NCBI RefSeq assembly: GCF_001613085.1
Contig: NZ_BDBR01000016.1
Span: 62,001 to 126,000, forward strand
From: Nocardia salmonicida NBRC 13393
GTDB taxonomy: Bacteria > Actinomycetota > Actinomycetes > Mycobacteriales > Mycobacteriaceae
Reading direction: 5' to 3'
DNA length: 64,000 nt
Shown here in pieces: positions 17,187-25,031 of this stretch. Both the position numbers and the translations under genes were made by a program. Positions within the stretch are counted from its first letter, which is position 1, and the number at the start of each line of letters is the position of its first letter. The notes beneath the pieces were generated by a model. The model saw only the letters and a program-made list of their open reading frames with translations, was not told where the DNA came from and searched no databases.

Positions 17187-18645
17187 CCTGACCTCCTGTA
17201 ATAGGTGTGCTGACATCCTCCGCTGTCGGTCGCAACGGCAGGCGGACGATGAACCGCGTGTTGCCGGGTTCCGACTCGACCCGGATGTCACCGTTGTGCT
17301 TGTTGGCCACGATCCGGAACGAGATGTCGAGGCCGAGGCCGGTGCCGTCGCCGACCGGTTTGGTGGTGAAGAACGGCTCGAAGATGCGACCACGCGCCTC
17401 GGGGGGAATGCCCGGTCCGGTGTCGCCGATCTCGACGGCGGCGCAGTCGTTCTCCTTGAAGGTGCGGATCGTCAGGGTGCCCTCGCCGCCCATCGCGTAG
17501 ACCGCGTTGTCGATCAGGTTGGTCCACACCTGATTGAGTTCGGCGGCGAAGCAGGGGATCGGCGGCAGGCTACGGTCGTAGTCCTTCACCACGCGGACGC
17601 CGTCACCGAGTTTGCGGTTGAGCATCACCAGGGTGGAATCGAGCAGTTCGTGCAGGTCGACGACCTGATACGGCGCGCGATCCATCTGCGAATACTGTTT
17701 GGCCGCACCGACGAGGGTGGAGATGCGGGTGGTCGAGTCGAAGATCTCGTTCATCAGCAACTCGGTCTCGATGGTGTAGTTCAGCCAGCGCACGGCGCCC
17801 TCGAACACCGGCGCCTGGCACGCTTCCAGCGTTGCGTGCACGCCCTCCAGCCAGTCGGTGTCCAGGCCCGCCTGCACGAAGGTCGGCGCCAGATTCCAGC
17901 CGTCGGCGATGCCGCGCTGCTCGAACCAGTCCGCCAGCGCGTCCTCGCGATCGGCGGCTTCCAACGGGCTGAGATCCGGGGCCTTGGCGACCTGGTCGGC
18001 GGCCTGCTCCTGCATCTCGACGAGCTTGACCAGCGCGTCGGCCGGGAACTTGCCCTCGGCCATCATCTTGAGCTTGTGCCGCATCCCGGCCACGCGTTCG
18101 CGCAGGCCGGAGGTGGCGCGCACCGCGGCGGCGGCGGGATTGTTGAGCTCGTGGGTGAGCCCGGCCGACAGCGAACCGAGGGCGAGCAGCCGTTCCCGCT
18201 CGGCGATCCGCTGGCTCGACTTCTGTCCGCCGAAGAACGCGCCCTCGAGCAGGTGCACGGCCATCGGGAACCACTCGTGCATGATCCTGGCGAAATCGGC
18301 CGCGTCGATGACCAGGAACCGGGAGCGGCGCAGCACGTACATCGAGCCGTTGTAGTCCTGATTCGCCCGATCGCCCAGATAGGCCATCCAGGCACCCGCG
18401 TACACCCCGCGATGGTCGGTGCGGTTGATCTCGATCTCCACGCCGCCGGACAGCTTGGTCAGCCGCACCTCGCCGTCGATCAGCACGTAGAAGCAGGTGG
18501 CCGGTTCACCCTCGCGGAACACCGGGCCCGGGTCGACGTACTCGATGCGCCCGATGTCGCACAGCTCGGCGAGCTGGGTCTCGTCGAGTTTCTCGAACAG
18601 GAACAGCGTGCGCAGTTCTTCCGGATCGCAGATCAACGAACTCAT
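17179..18645 (-). CDS. Sensor histidine kinase with N-terminal cyclic-nucleotide-binding domain
   Basis: 488 residues, no membrane segment. Residues ~11-130 form a cNMP-binding/CRP-like domain (FREGEPATCFYVLIDGEVRL). The H-box is LGSLSAGLTHELNNPAAAA with His165; a helical insert with KLVEMQEQAADQVA follows; the HATPase domain shows NQVWTNLIDNAVYAM (N-box), IGDTGPGIPPEARG (G1) and GTGLGLDISFRIV (G2). It probably phosphorylates the receiver domain of the neighbouring reductase fusion, whose stop codon lies 3 nt before this ATG. The signal may be a cyclic nucleotide or only the fold is kept. Downstream it overlaps the UBP gene. Confidence 0.92.
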   Translation of the reverse strand: MSSLICDPEELRTLFLFEKLDETQLAELCDIGRIEYVDPGPVFREGEPATCFYVLIDGEVRLTKLSGGVEIEINRTDHRGVYAGAWMAYLGDRANQDYNGSMYVLRRSRFLVIDAADFARIMHEWFPMAVHLLEGAFFGGQKSSQRIAERERLLALGSLSAGLTHELNNPAAAAVRATSGLRERVAGMRHKLKMMAEGKFPADALVKLVEMQEQAADQVAKAPDLSPLEAADREDALADWFEQRGIADGWNLAPTFVQAGLDTDWLEGVHATLEACQAPVFEGAVRWLNYTIETELLMNEIFDSTTRISTLVGAAKQYSQMDRAPYQVVDLHELLDSTLVMLNRKLGDGVRVVKDYDRSLPPIPCFAAELNQVWTNLIDNAVYAMGGEGTLTIRTFKENDCAAVEIGDTGPGIPPEARGRIFEPFFTTKPVGDGTGLGLDISFRIVANKHNGDIRVESEPGNTRFIVRLPLRPTAEDVSTPITGGQDV

Positions 18646-18648
18646 CTC

Positions 18649-20316
18649 CTATGCCAGGTACCGGTGGACGAGCATGACCGCCATCGCGCCCTCGCCGACC
18701 GCCGAGGCGACCCGCTTGGCGGATTCGGCGTGCACATCGCCCGCGACGAACACGCCGGGGACGCTGGTCTCGAGGTGCTGCGGCGGGCGTGGCAGTTCCC
18801 AGCCGGGTGGTCGCGCGCCGTCGACCATCAGGTCCGGTCCGGCCAGCACGTATCCGGCCGCGTCCCGGGTGACGACGCCGTCGAGCCAGGCGGTCTGTGG
18901 AGCGGCGCCGATGAACAGGAACAGGCGCTGCGCGTCGACCTTGTCTTCGGTGCCGGTGCTGTTGTCGCGCAGGATGATCCGTTCCAGATGCGTGTCGCCG
19001 TCGGCGCCGACCACCTCGGTCTCGGTGTGCACCACGATGTTCTCGATGTGTTCGATCTGCTGGACGAGATAGTGCGACATCGACCGCTCCAGCGAGTCGC
19101 CTCGAACAACCAGGTGCACGCGACGGGCATTGCGGGACAGGAACACCGCGGCCTGCCCGGCCGAATTGGCTCCGCCGACGATGTAGACCTCCTGCTCGGC
19201 GCACTCGGCCGCCTCGGTCATCGCCGATCCGTAATACACACCGCGCCCGGTGAATTCGTCCACACCCGCCGCCGGATGACGTCGATAGTCCACGCCCGTC
19301 GCGATCAGAACCGTGTGCGCGCACAGCTTCCCGCCATCGGCGAACCGCACCGTTCGCGCCGAACCGTTGACCTCGAGCGCGACCACGTCGCGCGTGGTGA
19401 TGATCTCCGCGCCGAACTTCGCCGCCTGCCGCCGGGCCCGATCCGCCAGCTGCGATCCCGACACCCCGTCGGGAAATCCGAGGTAGTTCTCGATCCGCGA
19501 GCTCTGCCCCGCCTGTCCACCGGTGGCCGTGCGCTCCACCAGCACCGTGCGCAACCCCTCCGAGGCGCCGTACACCGCCGCGCCCAGCCCGGCCGGCCCG
19601 CCGCCCACCACGATCAGATCGTAGAAATCCCCACTGGGTTCGACGGTGAGCCCGACGTTTTCGGCGAGCTCGCTGTCGGTCGGCTGGACCAGCGCGAGGC
19701 CCGCGGCCGTGATCACCACCGGACAGGTCAGCGGATCGGCGCCCGCCGCCTCCAGCAGCCGGGTGCCCTCCGGTTCGTCGACCGGGTACCACCGATACGG
19801 CAACTGATTGCGCGCCAAGAACTCTCGCACCTGCGAGGACCGCGGCGACCATCGATCGCCGACGACCTTGGTCTCGTACACGGGCCGTTGCTCGGCGCTG
19901 CGCCAGACATCGAGCAAGCCGTCGATCACCGGGTACAGCTTCTCCTCCGGCGGATCCCACGGCTTGAGCAGATAGTGGTCGAGATCGATGACATTGATCG
20001 CGTCGATCGCGGCATCGGTGTCGGCGTAGGCGGTGAGCAGCACCCGGCGCGCGTACGGGTGCAGGTCCATCGCCTGCTCGAGGAATTCGATCCCGTCCAT
20101 GCCGGGCATCCGGTAGTCCGCGATCAACACCGCCACGGGCTGCCCGCGCAGTTTCATCTCCCGCAGCGCCTCCAGCGCCTGCTGCCCTGATTCAGCCCGC
20201 AGAATCCGGTAGTCGGCGCCGTAGCGGCGGCGCAGATCGCGCACGACCGCCCGGGAAACGCCGGGGTCGTCGTCAACGCTCAGAATGGCCGGTTTGGTTA
20301 CCGAGGGAGTGCTCAC
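18649..20316 (-). CDS. Response regulator receiver fused to thioredoxin-reductase-like FAD oxidoreductase
   Basis: 555 residues. Residues 8-125 are a receiver domain: acidic pocket VDDDPG (15-17), phospho-acceptor Asp67 in IADYRMPGMDG, Thr95 and Lys118. About 140-215 is a small alpha/beta segment (PVYETKVVG, QLPYRWYPVD) that may be thioredoxin-like. From 230 a thioredoxin-reductase fold follows: VVGGGPAGLGAAVYG for FAD, VYIVGGANSAGQAA for NAD(P)H, and VFVAGDVHA. The CxxC redox pair of true thioredoxin reductases is missing; the corresponding stretch reads YYGSAMTEAAECAEQ. The GTG start follows a GGGGGA sequence. Output may be electron transfer controlled by phosphorylation. Confidence 0.92.
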   Translation of the reverse strand: MSTPSVTKPAILSVDDDPGVSRAVVRDLRRRYGADYRILRAESGQQALEALREMKLRGQPVAVLIADYRMPGMDGIEFLEQAMDLHPYARRVLLTAYADTDAAIDAINVIDLDHYLLKPWDPPEEKLYPVIDGLLDVWRSAEQRPVYETKVVGDRWSPRSSQVREFLARNQLPYRWYPVDEPEGTRLLEAAGADPLTCPVVITAAGLALVQPTDSELAENVGLTVEPSGDFYDLIVVGGGPAGLGAAVYGASEGLRTVLVERTATGGQAGQSSRIENYLGFPDGVSGSQLADRARRQAAKFGAEIITTRDVVALEVNGSARTVRFADGGKLCAHTVLIATGVDYRRHPAAGVDEFTGRGVYYGSAMTEAAECAEQEVYIVGGANSAGQAAVFLSRNARRVHLVVRGDSLERSMSHYLVQQIEHIENIVVHTETEVVGADGDTHLERIILRDNSTGTEDKVDAQRLFLFIGAAPQTAWLDGVVTRDAAGYVLAGPDLMVDGARPPGWELPRPPQHLETSVPGVFVAGDVHAESAKRVASAVGEGAMAVMLVHRYLA

Positions 20317-20435
20317 GTTTCGAGTATCCCCCTGTCTCGGGCCGGGCATCCGACGTGTGTCTTTCCGAGGGGCCCGCCCTGATCTGGACTGAGTGGAGGG
20401 TGCGACGAAGGAGTGCCCGGAGGGAGGGAAGATCA

Positions 20436-20472
20436 GGGGCCCGAAGGGCCCCGCTCGAGCGCGCCAGCGCTC
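20436..20472 (-). terminator. Two tandem hairpins after the 63-residue gene
   Basis: Reading the minus strand from the stop codon at 20478, a GAGCGC-GCCA-GCGCTC hairpin (20457-20472) comes 5 nt later, followed by a second hairpin with perfect seven-base arms GGGGCCC / GGGCCCC around GAA (20436-20452). There is no T-run, only a CTTCCCTCCC tract. They probably end or stabilise the small-gene transcript. Confidence 0.5.
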
Positions 20473-20477
20473 CAAAA

Positions 20478-20669
20478 TTACAGCTGGTGGTGCAGGACCA
20501 GGTCGAGTTCGCTCGGGGTGAGCAGACGTTCGAGGCGTTCCTCGCGTTTGAGACGGGTGCCCCGCGGCACGAGCGCGCTGGGGAGCGCGAAAGCGTCGTC
20601 CGGTCCGATGCTCGGCAGGAGCGGGACCTCGTTGATGTGCCTGCGTGGCAGGAGTGAGCGCAGTTTCAC
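20478..20669 (-). CDS. Small basic protein, unknown function
   Basis: A 63-residue reading frame from GTG 20669 to TAA, preceded by GAGGTGAT 6 nt upstream and followed directly by two hairpins, so it looks like a real gene rather than chance. The N-terminus MKLRSLLPRRHINEVPLL is basic and Leu-rich, the middle (GPDDAFALPSALVPRGTRLKREERLERLL) mixes a loop with a charged helix, and it ends LTPSELDLVLHHQL. No signal peptide, no Cys, no membrane span. It lies between fabH and the receiver-reductase fusion on the same strand; whether it belongs with either is unclear. I do not recognise a family. Confidence 0.6.
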   Translation of the reverse strand: MKLRSLLPRRHINEVPLLPSIGPDDAFALPSALVPRGTRLKREERLERLLTPSELDLVLHHQL

Positions 20670-20860
20670 GGCCGATCACCTCGGGTTGACGACTCCGAAC
20701 GCTGGAGGCTGAGCTTCGTCGATCAGCAAAACGTCGGTAGCGAAAAGTTTGCCAGCCTGCCGGAGGTGGTGCAAGTGGGACAAGGTGGACACGGCGAGCC
20801 AACCGGTCGGTGGCCTGCGTCGGCGCAGGCCACCCCGGTTGTGTGAGATTTGCTGATCAG

Positions 20861-21886
20861 CTATTTCCAGGCGGGCAGCGTGACAACCTGTGCCGCATAG
20901 GACAGTCCGGCGCCGAAGGCGATCAGCAGCGCGGTGTCGCCCGGCTTCGATTCGCCCTTGCGCAGCAGCGCCTCCATCGCGAGGGGGACCGATGCCGCCG
21001 AGGTGTTGCCGGCGTCCTCGATGTCGTTGGCCAGCGCGCAGTGCTCCGGGAGCTCGAGCACCCTGGCCATGATCTCGATGATCCGGCCGTTGGCCTGGTG
21101 CGGGATCATCGCGTCGAGATCACCGGCGGTCAGGCCCGCGCGGTCGATCGCGTCGCGGCAGACCTTCTCCAGCGAATGCGCGGCCCAGCGGAACACCGCG
21201 GTGCCCTCCATCGTGAGGTAGGGGCGCACCGCATCGGTGCCCTTCTCCTCGATCTCGTCGAAGAACTCCACCCAGTCCTTGGTCTGGCGGATGGCGTGGT
21301 GCTGGGTGCCGTCCGAACCCCACACGGTCGGGCCGATGCCCGGTTCGGCGGACGGGCCGACGACGACCGCGCCCGCGCCGTCGGCGAACAGGAAGGCCGT
21401 CGCGCGGTCGGTGAAGTCGATGGTGACGCTGAGTTTCTCGACGCCGATCACCAGTACGTGATTCGAGGTGCCCGCCCGGACCAGGTCCGATGCCATGCCC
21501 AGTGCGTGACAGAACCCGGCGCAGCCCGCCGAGATGTCGAAGGCGGCCGAGCCGGTCATGCCCAGCTCGGTGGCGATGCGTGGACCGATTGCCGGGGTGA
21601 GCACCAGATGGGTCGACGTCGCCACGATGACGCAGTCGATCTGGTCGGCCTGCACCCCGGCGGCGGCGATCGCGTCGCGCGCGGCGGCGACGCTCATGGA
21701 TTGGATGGTTTCCTCGTCGGAGGCGAAGCGCCTGGTGTTGATGCCGGACCGGGTGCGGATCCACTCGTCGCTCGAGTCGATCGGCCCCGCTAGCTCGTCG
21801 TTGGTGACCACTCGAGCCGGGCGGTAGACGCCCAATCCGAGGATCGCGGTGTGCTCTGCACCCGTCGTCTGGGCGATTCGAGCCAT
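20861..21886 (-). CDS. fabH: 3-oxoacyl-ACP synthase III (FabH)
   Basis: 341-residue ketosynthase III that condenses an acyl-CoA with malonyl-ACP to start or extend FAS-II acyl chains. The catalytic triad is visible: Cys122 (DISAGCAGFCHAL), His263 (MIPHQANGRII) and Asn294 (EDAGNTSAASVP). In mycolic-acid bacteria FabH links FAS-I products to FAS-II, and that role is likely here. TAGGAG stands about 8 nt before the ATG. It is a single gene; neighbours are the 63-residue gene downstream and a divergent GlsB gene. A different KAS III function cannot be ruled out from sequence alone. Confidence 0.93.
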   Translation of the reverse strand: MARIAQTTGAEHTAILGLGVYRPARVVTNDELAGPIDSSDEWIRTRSGINTRRFASDEETIQSMSVAAARDAIAAAGVQADQIDCVIVATSTHLVLTPAIGPRIATELGMTGSAAFDISAGCAGFCHALGMASDLVRAGTSNHVLVIGVEKLSVTIDFTDRATAFLFADGAGAVVVGPSAEPGIGPTVWGSDGTQHHAIRQTKDWVEFFDEIEEKGTDAVRPYLTMEGTAVFRWAAHSLEKVCRDAIDRAGLTAGDLDAMIPHQANGRIIEIMARVLELPEHCALANDIEDAGNTSAASVPLAMEALLRKGESKPGDTALLIAFGAGLSYAAQVVTLPAWK

Positions 21887-22067
21887 TGTGAGTCTCCTAT
21901 GTACCTGTCAACCTGCGGCAGCACCGCTGGGTGTACCCGAAGCATCGAAATCTGTCCCTCATCGCCCGTGGCCCGTGCGTGGACGCCATGTGAACGCTCA
22001 GACATGAGGCATCCTCATATTACGCCTCGGATCGTAATCTGAGTGTCGATTGTCACAAGGGAGGCGG

Positions 22068-22073
22068 GGGTAT
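22068..22073 (+). promoter_or_regulatory. GGGTAT, possible stress-sigma -10 for the GlsB gene
   Basis: GGGTAT ends 50 nt before the GlsB ATG and matches the -10 element used by SigF/SigB-type stress sigma factors in actinobacteria (GTTT ... GGGTAT). The -35 is weak (TTGT around 22050). TTGTCAC and GTGACAA also flank the region as a spaced inverted repeat (22050-22084). Known stress induction of GlsB-type proteins supports the reading, but this is inference. Confidence 0.35.
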
Positions 22074-22123
22074 CTTGGTGACAAGGCGTTTGCTCGCCGG
22101 CCCATCGAGGGATCGAGGACATC

Positions 22124-22396
22124 ATGCTCGGACTCGGCATCATCAGTTGGATCATCATCGGCGGTCTGGCCGGTTGGATCGCGAGCAAGTTCATGAAGAC
22201 CGACGCGCAGCAGGGCATCCTGCTCAACATCGTCGTCGGAGTCATCGGCGGTCTGCTCGGCGGGTTCGTGCTGAGCCTGTTCGGCGTCGATGTAGAAGGC
22301 GCGGGCTGGATTTTCAGCTTCATCACCTGTCTGGCGGGCGCCTGCGTGCTGTTGTACCTGGTGAAGCTGTTCACCGGGCGTAAATCGGTCCACTGA
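22124..22396 (+). CDS. GlsB/YeaQ/YmgE-family stress membrane protein
   Basis: 90 residues with three glycine-rich membrane helices (IISWIIIGGLAGWIASKFM, NIVVGVIGGLLGGFVLSLFG, WIFSFITCLAGACVLLYLV), the typical transglycosylase-associated/GlsB layout. These proteins are general-stress induced; their biochemical role is unknown. GAGG lies 5 nt before the ATG. It is followed 70 nt later by psd, and a possible stress-type promoter lies upstream. Confidence 0.9.
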   Translation: MLGLGIISWIIIGGLAGWIASKFMKTDAQQGILLNIVVGVIGGLLGGFVLSLFGVDVEGAGWIFSFITCLAGACVLLYLVKLFTGRKSVH

Positions 22397-22466
22397 CCAC
22401 AGGTGCTTGCCCCGGGCTTCCCGTAAGGTGTGATCGCTCGTAGTCATCACACGAAAGAGGGAGCCC

Positions 22467-23180
22467 GTGGCACGCCGCCCCACCCCGCCCGGCACGCCCG
22501 ATACCACCGGAGTCGGACATGTCGTCGACCTGGTGCGGGCCGCTGTACCCCCGCTTCACCCCGCCGGATTGCCGTTCGTCGCGGTGCCGTTGGCGGTGGC
22601 GGTCGTCGGCGGACGTAATAAATGGGTGCGTCGGGCCGGTCTGACCGCTGCCGCCGCCTGCGCCGCCTTCTTCCGGCATCCCCATCGCGTGCCGCCGAAC
22701 CGGCCGGGCATCGTGGTCGCGCCCGCCGACGGTGAAGTGGCGCTGGTCGACACCGCGGTGCCGCCCGTCGAGCTCGGACTCGGCGACAAGCCGTTGCCGC
22801 GCGTAAGCATCTTCCTGTCGGTGCTCGATGTGCACGTGCAGCGCGTTCCGGTGTCCGGAACCGTGCGCGAGGTGCTGCATCAGCCGGGCAAATTCCTCTC
22901 GGCCGATCTGCCGGAGGCCTCCGACGCCAACGAACGCAACAGCATGGTGATCGACACCGCCGACGGCCAGCAGGTCGTCGTGGTGCAGATCGCCGGTCTG
23001 CTGGCTCGTCGCATCGTCTGCGATGCCCGCGTCGGCGACCTGCTCACCATCGGTGACACCTACGGCCTGATCCGGTTCGGGTCCCGCGTCGACACGTACT
23101 TCCCGGTCGGCACCGAACTGCTCGTTGCCCCCGGGCAGCGCACGATCGGGGCCGAAACCGTCCTGGCTGTTCTGGGATGA
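22467..23180 (+). CDS. psd: Phosphatidylserine decarboxylase proenzyme
   Basis: 237-residue short-type (PSD-A) proenzyme that makes phosphatidylethanolamine from phosphatidylserine. It should self-cleave at the C-terminal Gly-Ser of IRFGSRVDTYFP, with Ser becoming the pyruvoyl group. VAPADGEV and SVLDVHVQRVPVSG are conserved catalytic-chain blocks. One N-terminal hydrophobic stretch (LPFVAVPLAVAVVGG) may associate with the membrane. The GTG is preceded by GAGGGAG. The stop overlaps the start of pssA by 4 nt, so the two successive steps of the pathway are translated together, as in M. tuberculosis Rv0437c-Rv0436c. Confidence 0.94.
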   Translation: MARRPTPPGTPDTTGVGHVVDLVRAAVPPLHPAGLPFVAVPLAVAVVGGRNKWVRRAGLTAAAACAAFFRHPHRVPPNRPGIVVAPADGEVALVDTAVPPVELGLGDKPLPRVSIFLSVLDVHVQRVPVSGTVREVLHQPGKFLSADLPEASDANERNSMVIDTADGQQVVVVQIAGLLARRIVCDARVGDLLTIGDTYGLIRFGSRVDTYFPVGTELLVAPGQRTIGAETVLAVLG

Positions 23181-24046
23181 TCGAACAGGCCCGTAAGCGT
23201 CCCCGCTCAGTGCGGCTGCTCCCGAGCGTCGTCACCATCCTCGCCCTGTGTGCGGGCCTGTCGGCAGTGAAGTTCGGTCTCGACGGTGAGCTCGGCATCT
23301 CGTTGGCGATGGTCGGTGCGGCCGCCGTGCTCGATACCCTCGACGGCCGCCTCGCGCGCATGCTCGACGCCACCTCCAAGATGGGCGCCGAACTCGATTC
23401 GCTGTCGGACGCCATCTCCTTCGGCGTCGCGCCCGCGCTGGTCATCTACGTGACCCTGCTCGACAGCTACAGCGCGGGCTGGATCGTCGCGCTGTTGTTC
23501 GCGGTGAGTCTGGTTCTGCGTCTGGCGCGCTTCAACACGCTGCTCGACGACGATTCCCGCCCGACCTGGGCGCGTGAGTACTTCGTCGGCGTGCCCGCGC
23601 CGGCCGGTGCGTTGATCGCGCTGGTGCCGATCGCGTTGAAGGTGCAGTTCGGCGACGGCTGGTGGGACAGTTTCGCCTTCGTCGCCGCGTGGACGGTCTT
23701 CGCCGCACTGCTGTGCGTGAGCACCATCCCGACCCTGGCGATGAAGTCGGTGTCGGTCGCCCCGCAGGCGGCGGCGGGCCTGCTCGTGCTGACCGCTCTG
23801 GCCGCGGCGCTGCTGGTCACCTTCCCGATCGTGCTGCTGCTGATCTTGGTGGCGCTGTACCTGGCGCACATCCCGTTCGCCTGGCGGTCGGCCCGCTGGG
23901 TGGCCGCACGGCCGGAAACCTGGCAGCACAAGCCGGCTGAGCGGCGGGCGCAACGGCGTGCGCAGCGCCGGATGCCCGCGATCCGCCGTCCGGCGATCCG
24001 TGGATCCGCGCGCCTGCGGCTGCGTCGGCCGCGCAACGACGACTAG
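23177..24046 (+). CDS. pssA: CDP-diacylglycerol-serine O-phosphatidyltransferase
   Basis: 289-residue integral membrane enzyme that makes phosphatidylserine from CDP-diacylglycerol and serine. The CDP-alcohol phosphotransferase signature is complete: DTLDGRLARMLDATSKMGAE followed by LDSLSD (D..DG..AR........G...D...D). Seven to eight hydrophobic helices are seen. The C-terminal ~50 residues are Arg-rich (RRAQRRAQRRMPAIRRP) and cytoplasmic, longer than usual. It overlaps psd by 4 nt and its product is the substrate of Psd. Confidence 0.94.
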   Translation: MIEQARKRPRSVRLLPSVVTILALCAGLSAVKFGLDGELGISLAMVGAAAVLDTLDGRLARMLDATSKMGAELDSLSDAISFGVAPALVIYVTLLDSYSAGWIVALLFAVSLVLRLARFNTLLDDDSRPTWAREYFVGVPAPAGALIALVPIALKVQFGDGWWDSFAFVAAWTVFAALLCVSTIPTLAMKSVSVAPQAAAGLLVLTALAAALLVTFPIVLLLILVALYLAHIPFAWRSARWVAARPETWQHKPAERRAQRRAQRRMPAIRRPAIRGSARLRLRRPRNDD

Positions 24047-24071
24047 AACGCAGTCCGGCAAAGGGGCACAG

Positions 24072-24947
24072 GTGGAATCCGACGGCGTCGCCGAGTTCAT
24101 GGAGCATCGGCAGCGGTTGTTCTCGCTGGCATATCGGATGTTCGGCGCGGCGACCGAGGCCGAGGACGTGGTGCAGGAGGTCTATCTGCGGTGGGCGCTG
24201 GCCGACCGGGGCGAGATCGCCAATGCTGAAGCGTGGTTGACCACCGTCACCGTGAATCTGTGTCGCACCCAGCTCGTTTCGGCCCGTGCCCGCCGCGAGA
24301 CCTATGTCGGTCAGTGGCTGCCGGAGCCGGTGCCGACCGGCGCCGGTGCGCTCGGTCCGTTGGGGACCGTCGAGGAACGCGAGTCGGTCTCGCTGGCCGT
24401 GCTCACCGCGATGGAACGGCTCAGCCCGATCGAGCGCGCCGTGTTCGTGCTGCGCGAGGCGTTCGGTTATCCGCATGCCGAGATCGCGCAGATGCTCGAT
24501 CTCACCGAGGCCAATACCCAGCAGATATTCCATCGAGCCGGTCAGCGCGTGCGCACCGGCAAACAGCGCTACGTGGTGTCGGCCGAGCACGCCCGCACAA
24601 TGATCGAGAAGTTCCTGCAGGCGGCGTCCACCGGCGATGTGGGCGGTCTGCGCGCACTGCTCGCCGACGATGTGGTGTCGGTCGCCGACGGTGGCGGCCG
24701 GGTGGTCGCGGCCAAGATCCCGGTGGTCGGCGGCGATGTGGTCGCGCGCTACCTGTCCAACCTGCGGCGCTTCCTCGGTCCCACGGCACGGTTCGAATTC
24801 GCCGAGATCAATGGCGACGTGGGTCTGATCCTGTTCCAGGACGAGGTCCCGGCGGGTGTGCTGGTCTTCGACTTCGACGAAGCGGGTTCGATCGCGGCCG
24901 TTCGCACGGTCGTGAACCCGATCAAATTGGCCGCCGTAACCGTGTGA
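24072..24947 (+). CDS. ECF sigma factor of the ECF41/SigJ type
   Basis: 291 residues. Region 2 (MEHRQRLFSLAYRMFGAATE, AEDVVQEVYLRW) and region 4 (RAVFVLREAFGYPHAEIAQM) are followed by a ~110-residue C-terminal SnoaL-like domain (EKFLQAASTGDVGGLRALL ... GVLVFDFDEAGSIAAVRTVVNP), the architecture that replaces an anti-sigma factor in ECF41 proteins and in SigJ of M. tuberculosis. GTG 24072 has AAGGGG 5 nt upstream. It starts 25 nt after pssA but is probably a separate unit with the NDH-like oxidoreductase downstream, since ECF41 factors usually adjoin an oxidoreductase, epimerase or carboxymuconolactone decarboxylase gene. Confidence 0.9.
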   Translation: MESDGVAEFMEHRQRLFSLAYRMFGAATEAEDVVQEVYLRWALADRGEIANAEAWLTTVTVNLCRTQLVSARARRETYVGQWLPEPVPTGAGALGPLGTVEERESVSLAVLTAMERLSPIERAVFVLREAFGYPHAEIAQMLDLTEANTQQIFHRAGQRVRTGKQRYVVSAEHARTMIEKFLQAASTGDVGGLRALLADDVVSVADGGGRVVAAKIPVVGGDVVARYLSNLRRFLGPTARFEFAEINGDVGLILFQDEVPAGVLVFDFDEAGSIAAVRTVVNPIKLAAVTV

Positions 24948-24967
24948 TGCAGGTCACTTCGGGAACC

Positions 24968-24994
24968 TGTCAGGAACTCGGCGGCTGATCAGTC
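24968..24994 (+). promoter_or_regulatory. Possible ECF41-type promoter
   Basis: TGTCA (24968-24972) followed 18 nt later by AGTC (24991-24994) approximates the TGTCA ... CGTC promoter described for ECF41 sigma factors. It sits between the sigma gene and the oxidoreductase, 38 nt before the ATG. The -10 has one mismatch, so this is a candidate only. Confidence 0.4.
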
Positions 24995-25031
24995 TGGTGT
25001 GTGTAGGCATTTCGAGAGAAGGAGCCACACC

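Noticed and set aside
17002..20190. Plus-strand open frame of 1062 codons opposite the redox trio
   Set aside because: Long only because of high GC content; no domains, and the minus-strand frames carry kinase, receiver and FAD motifs.
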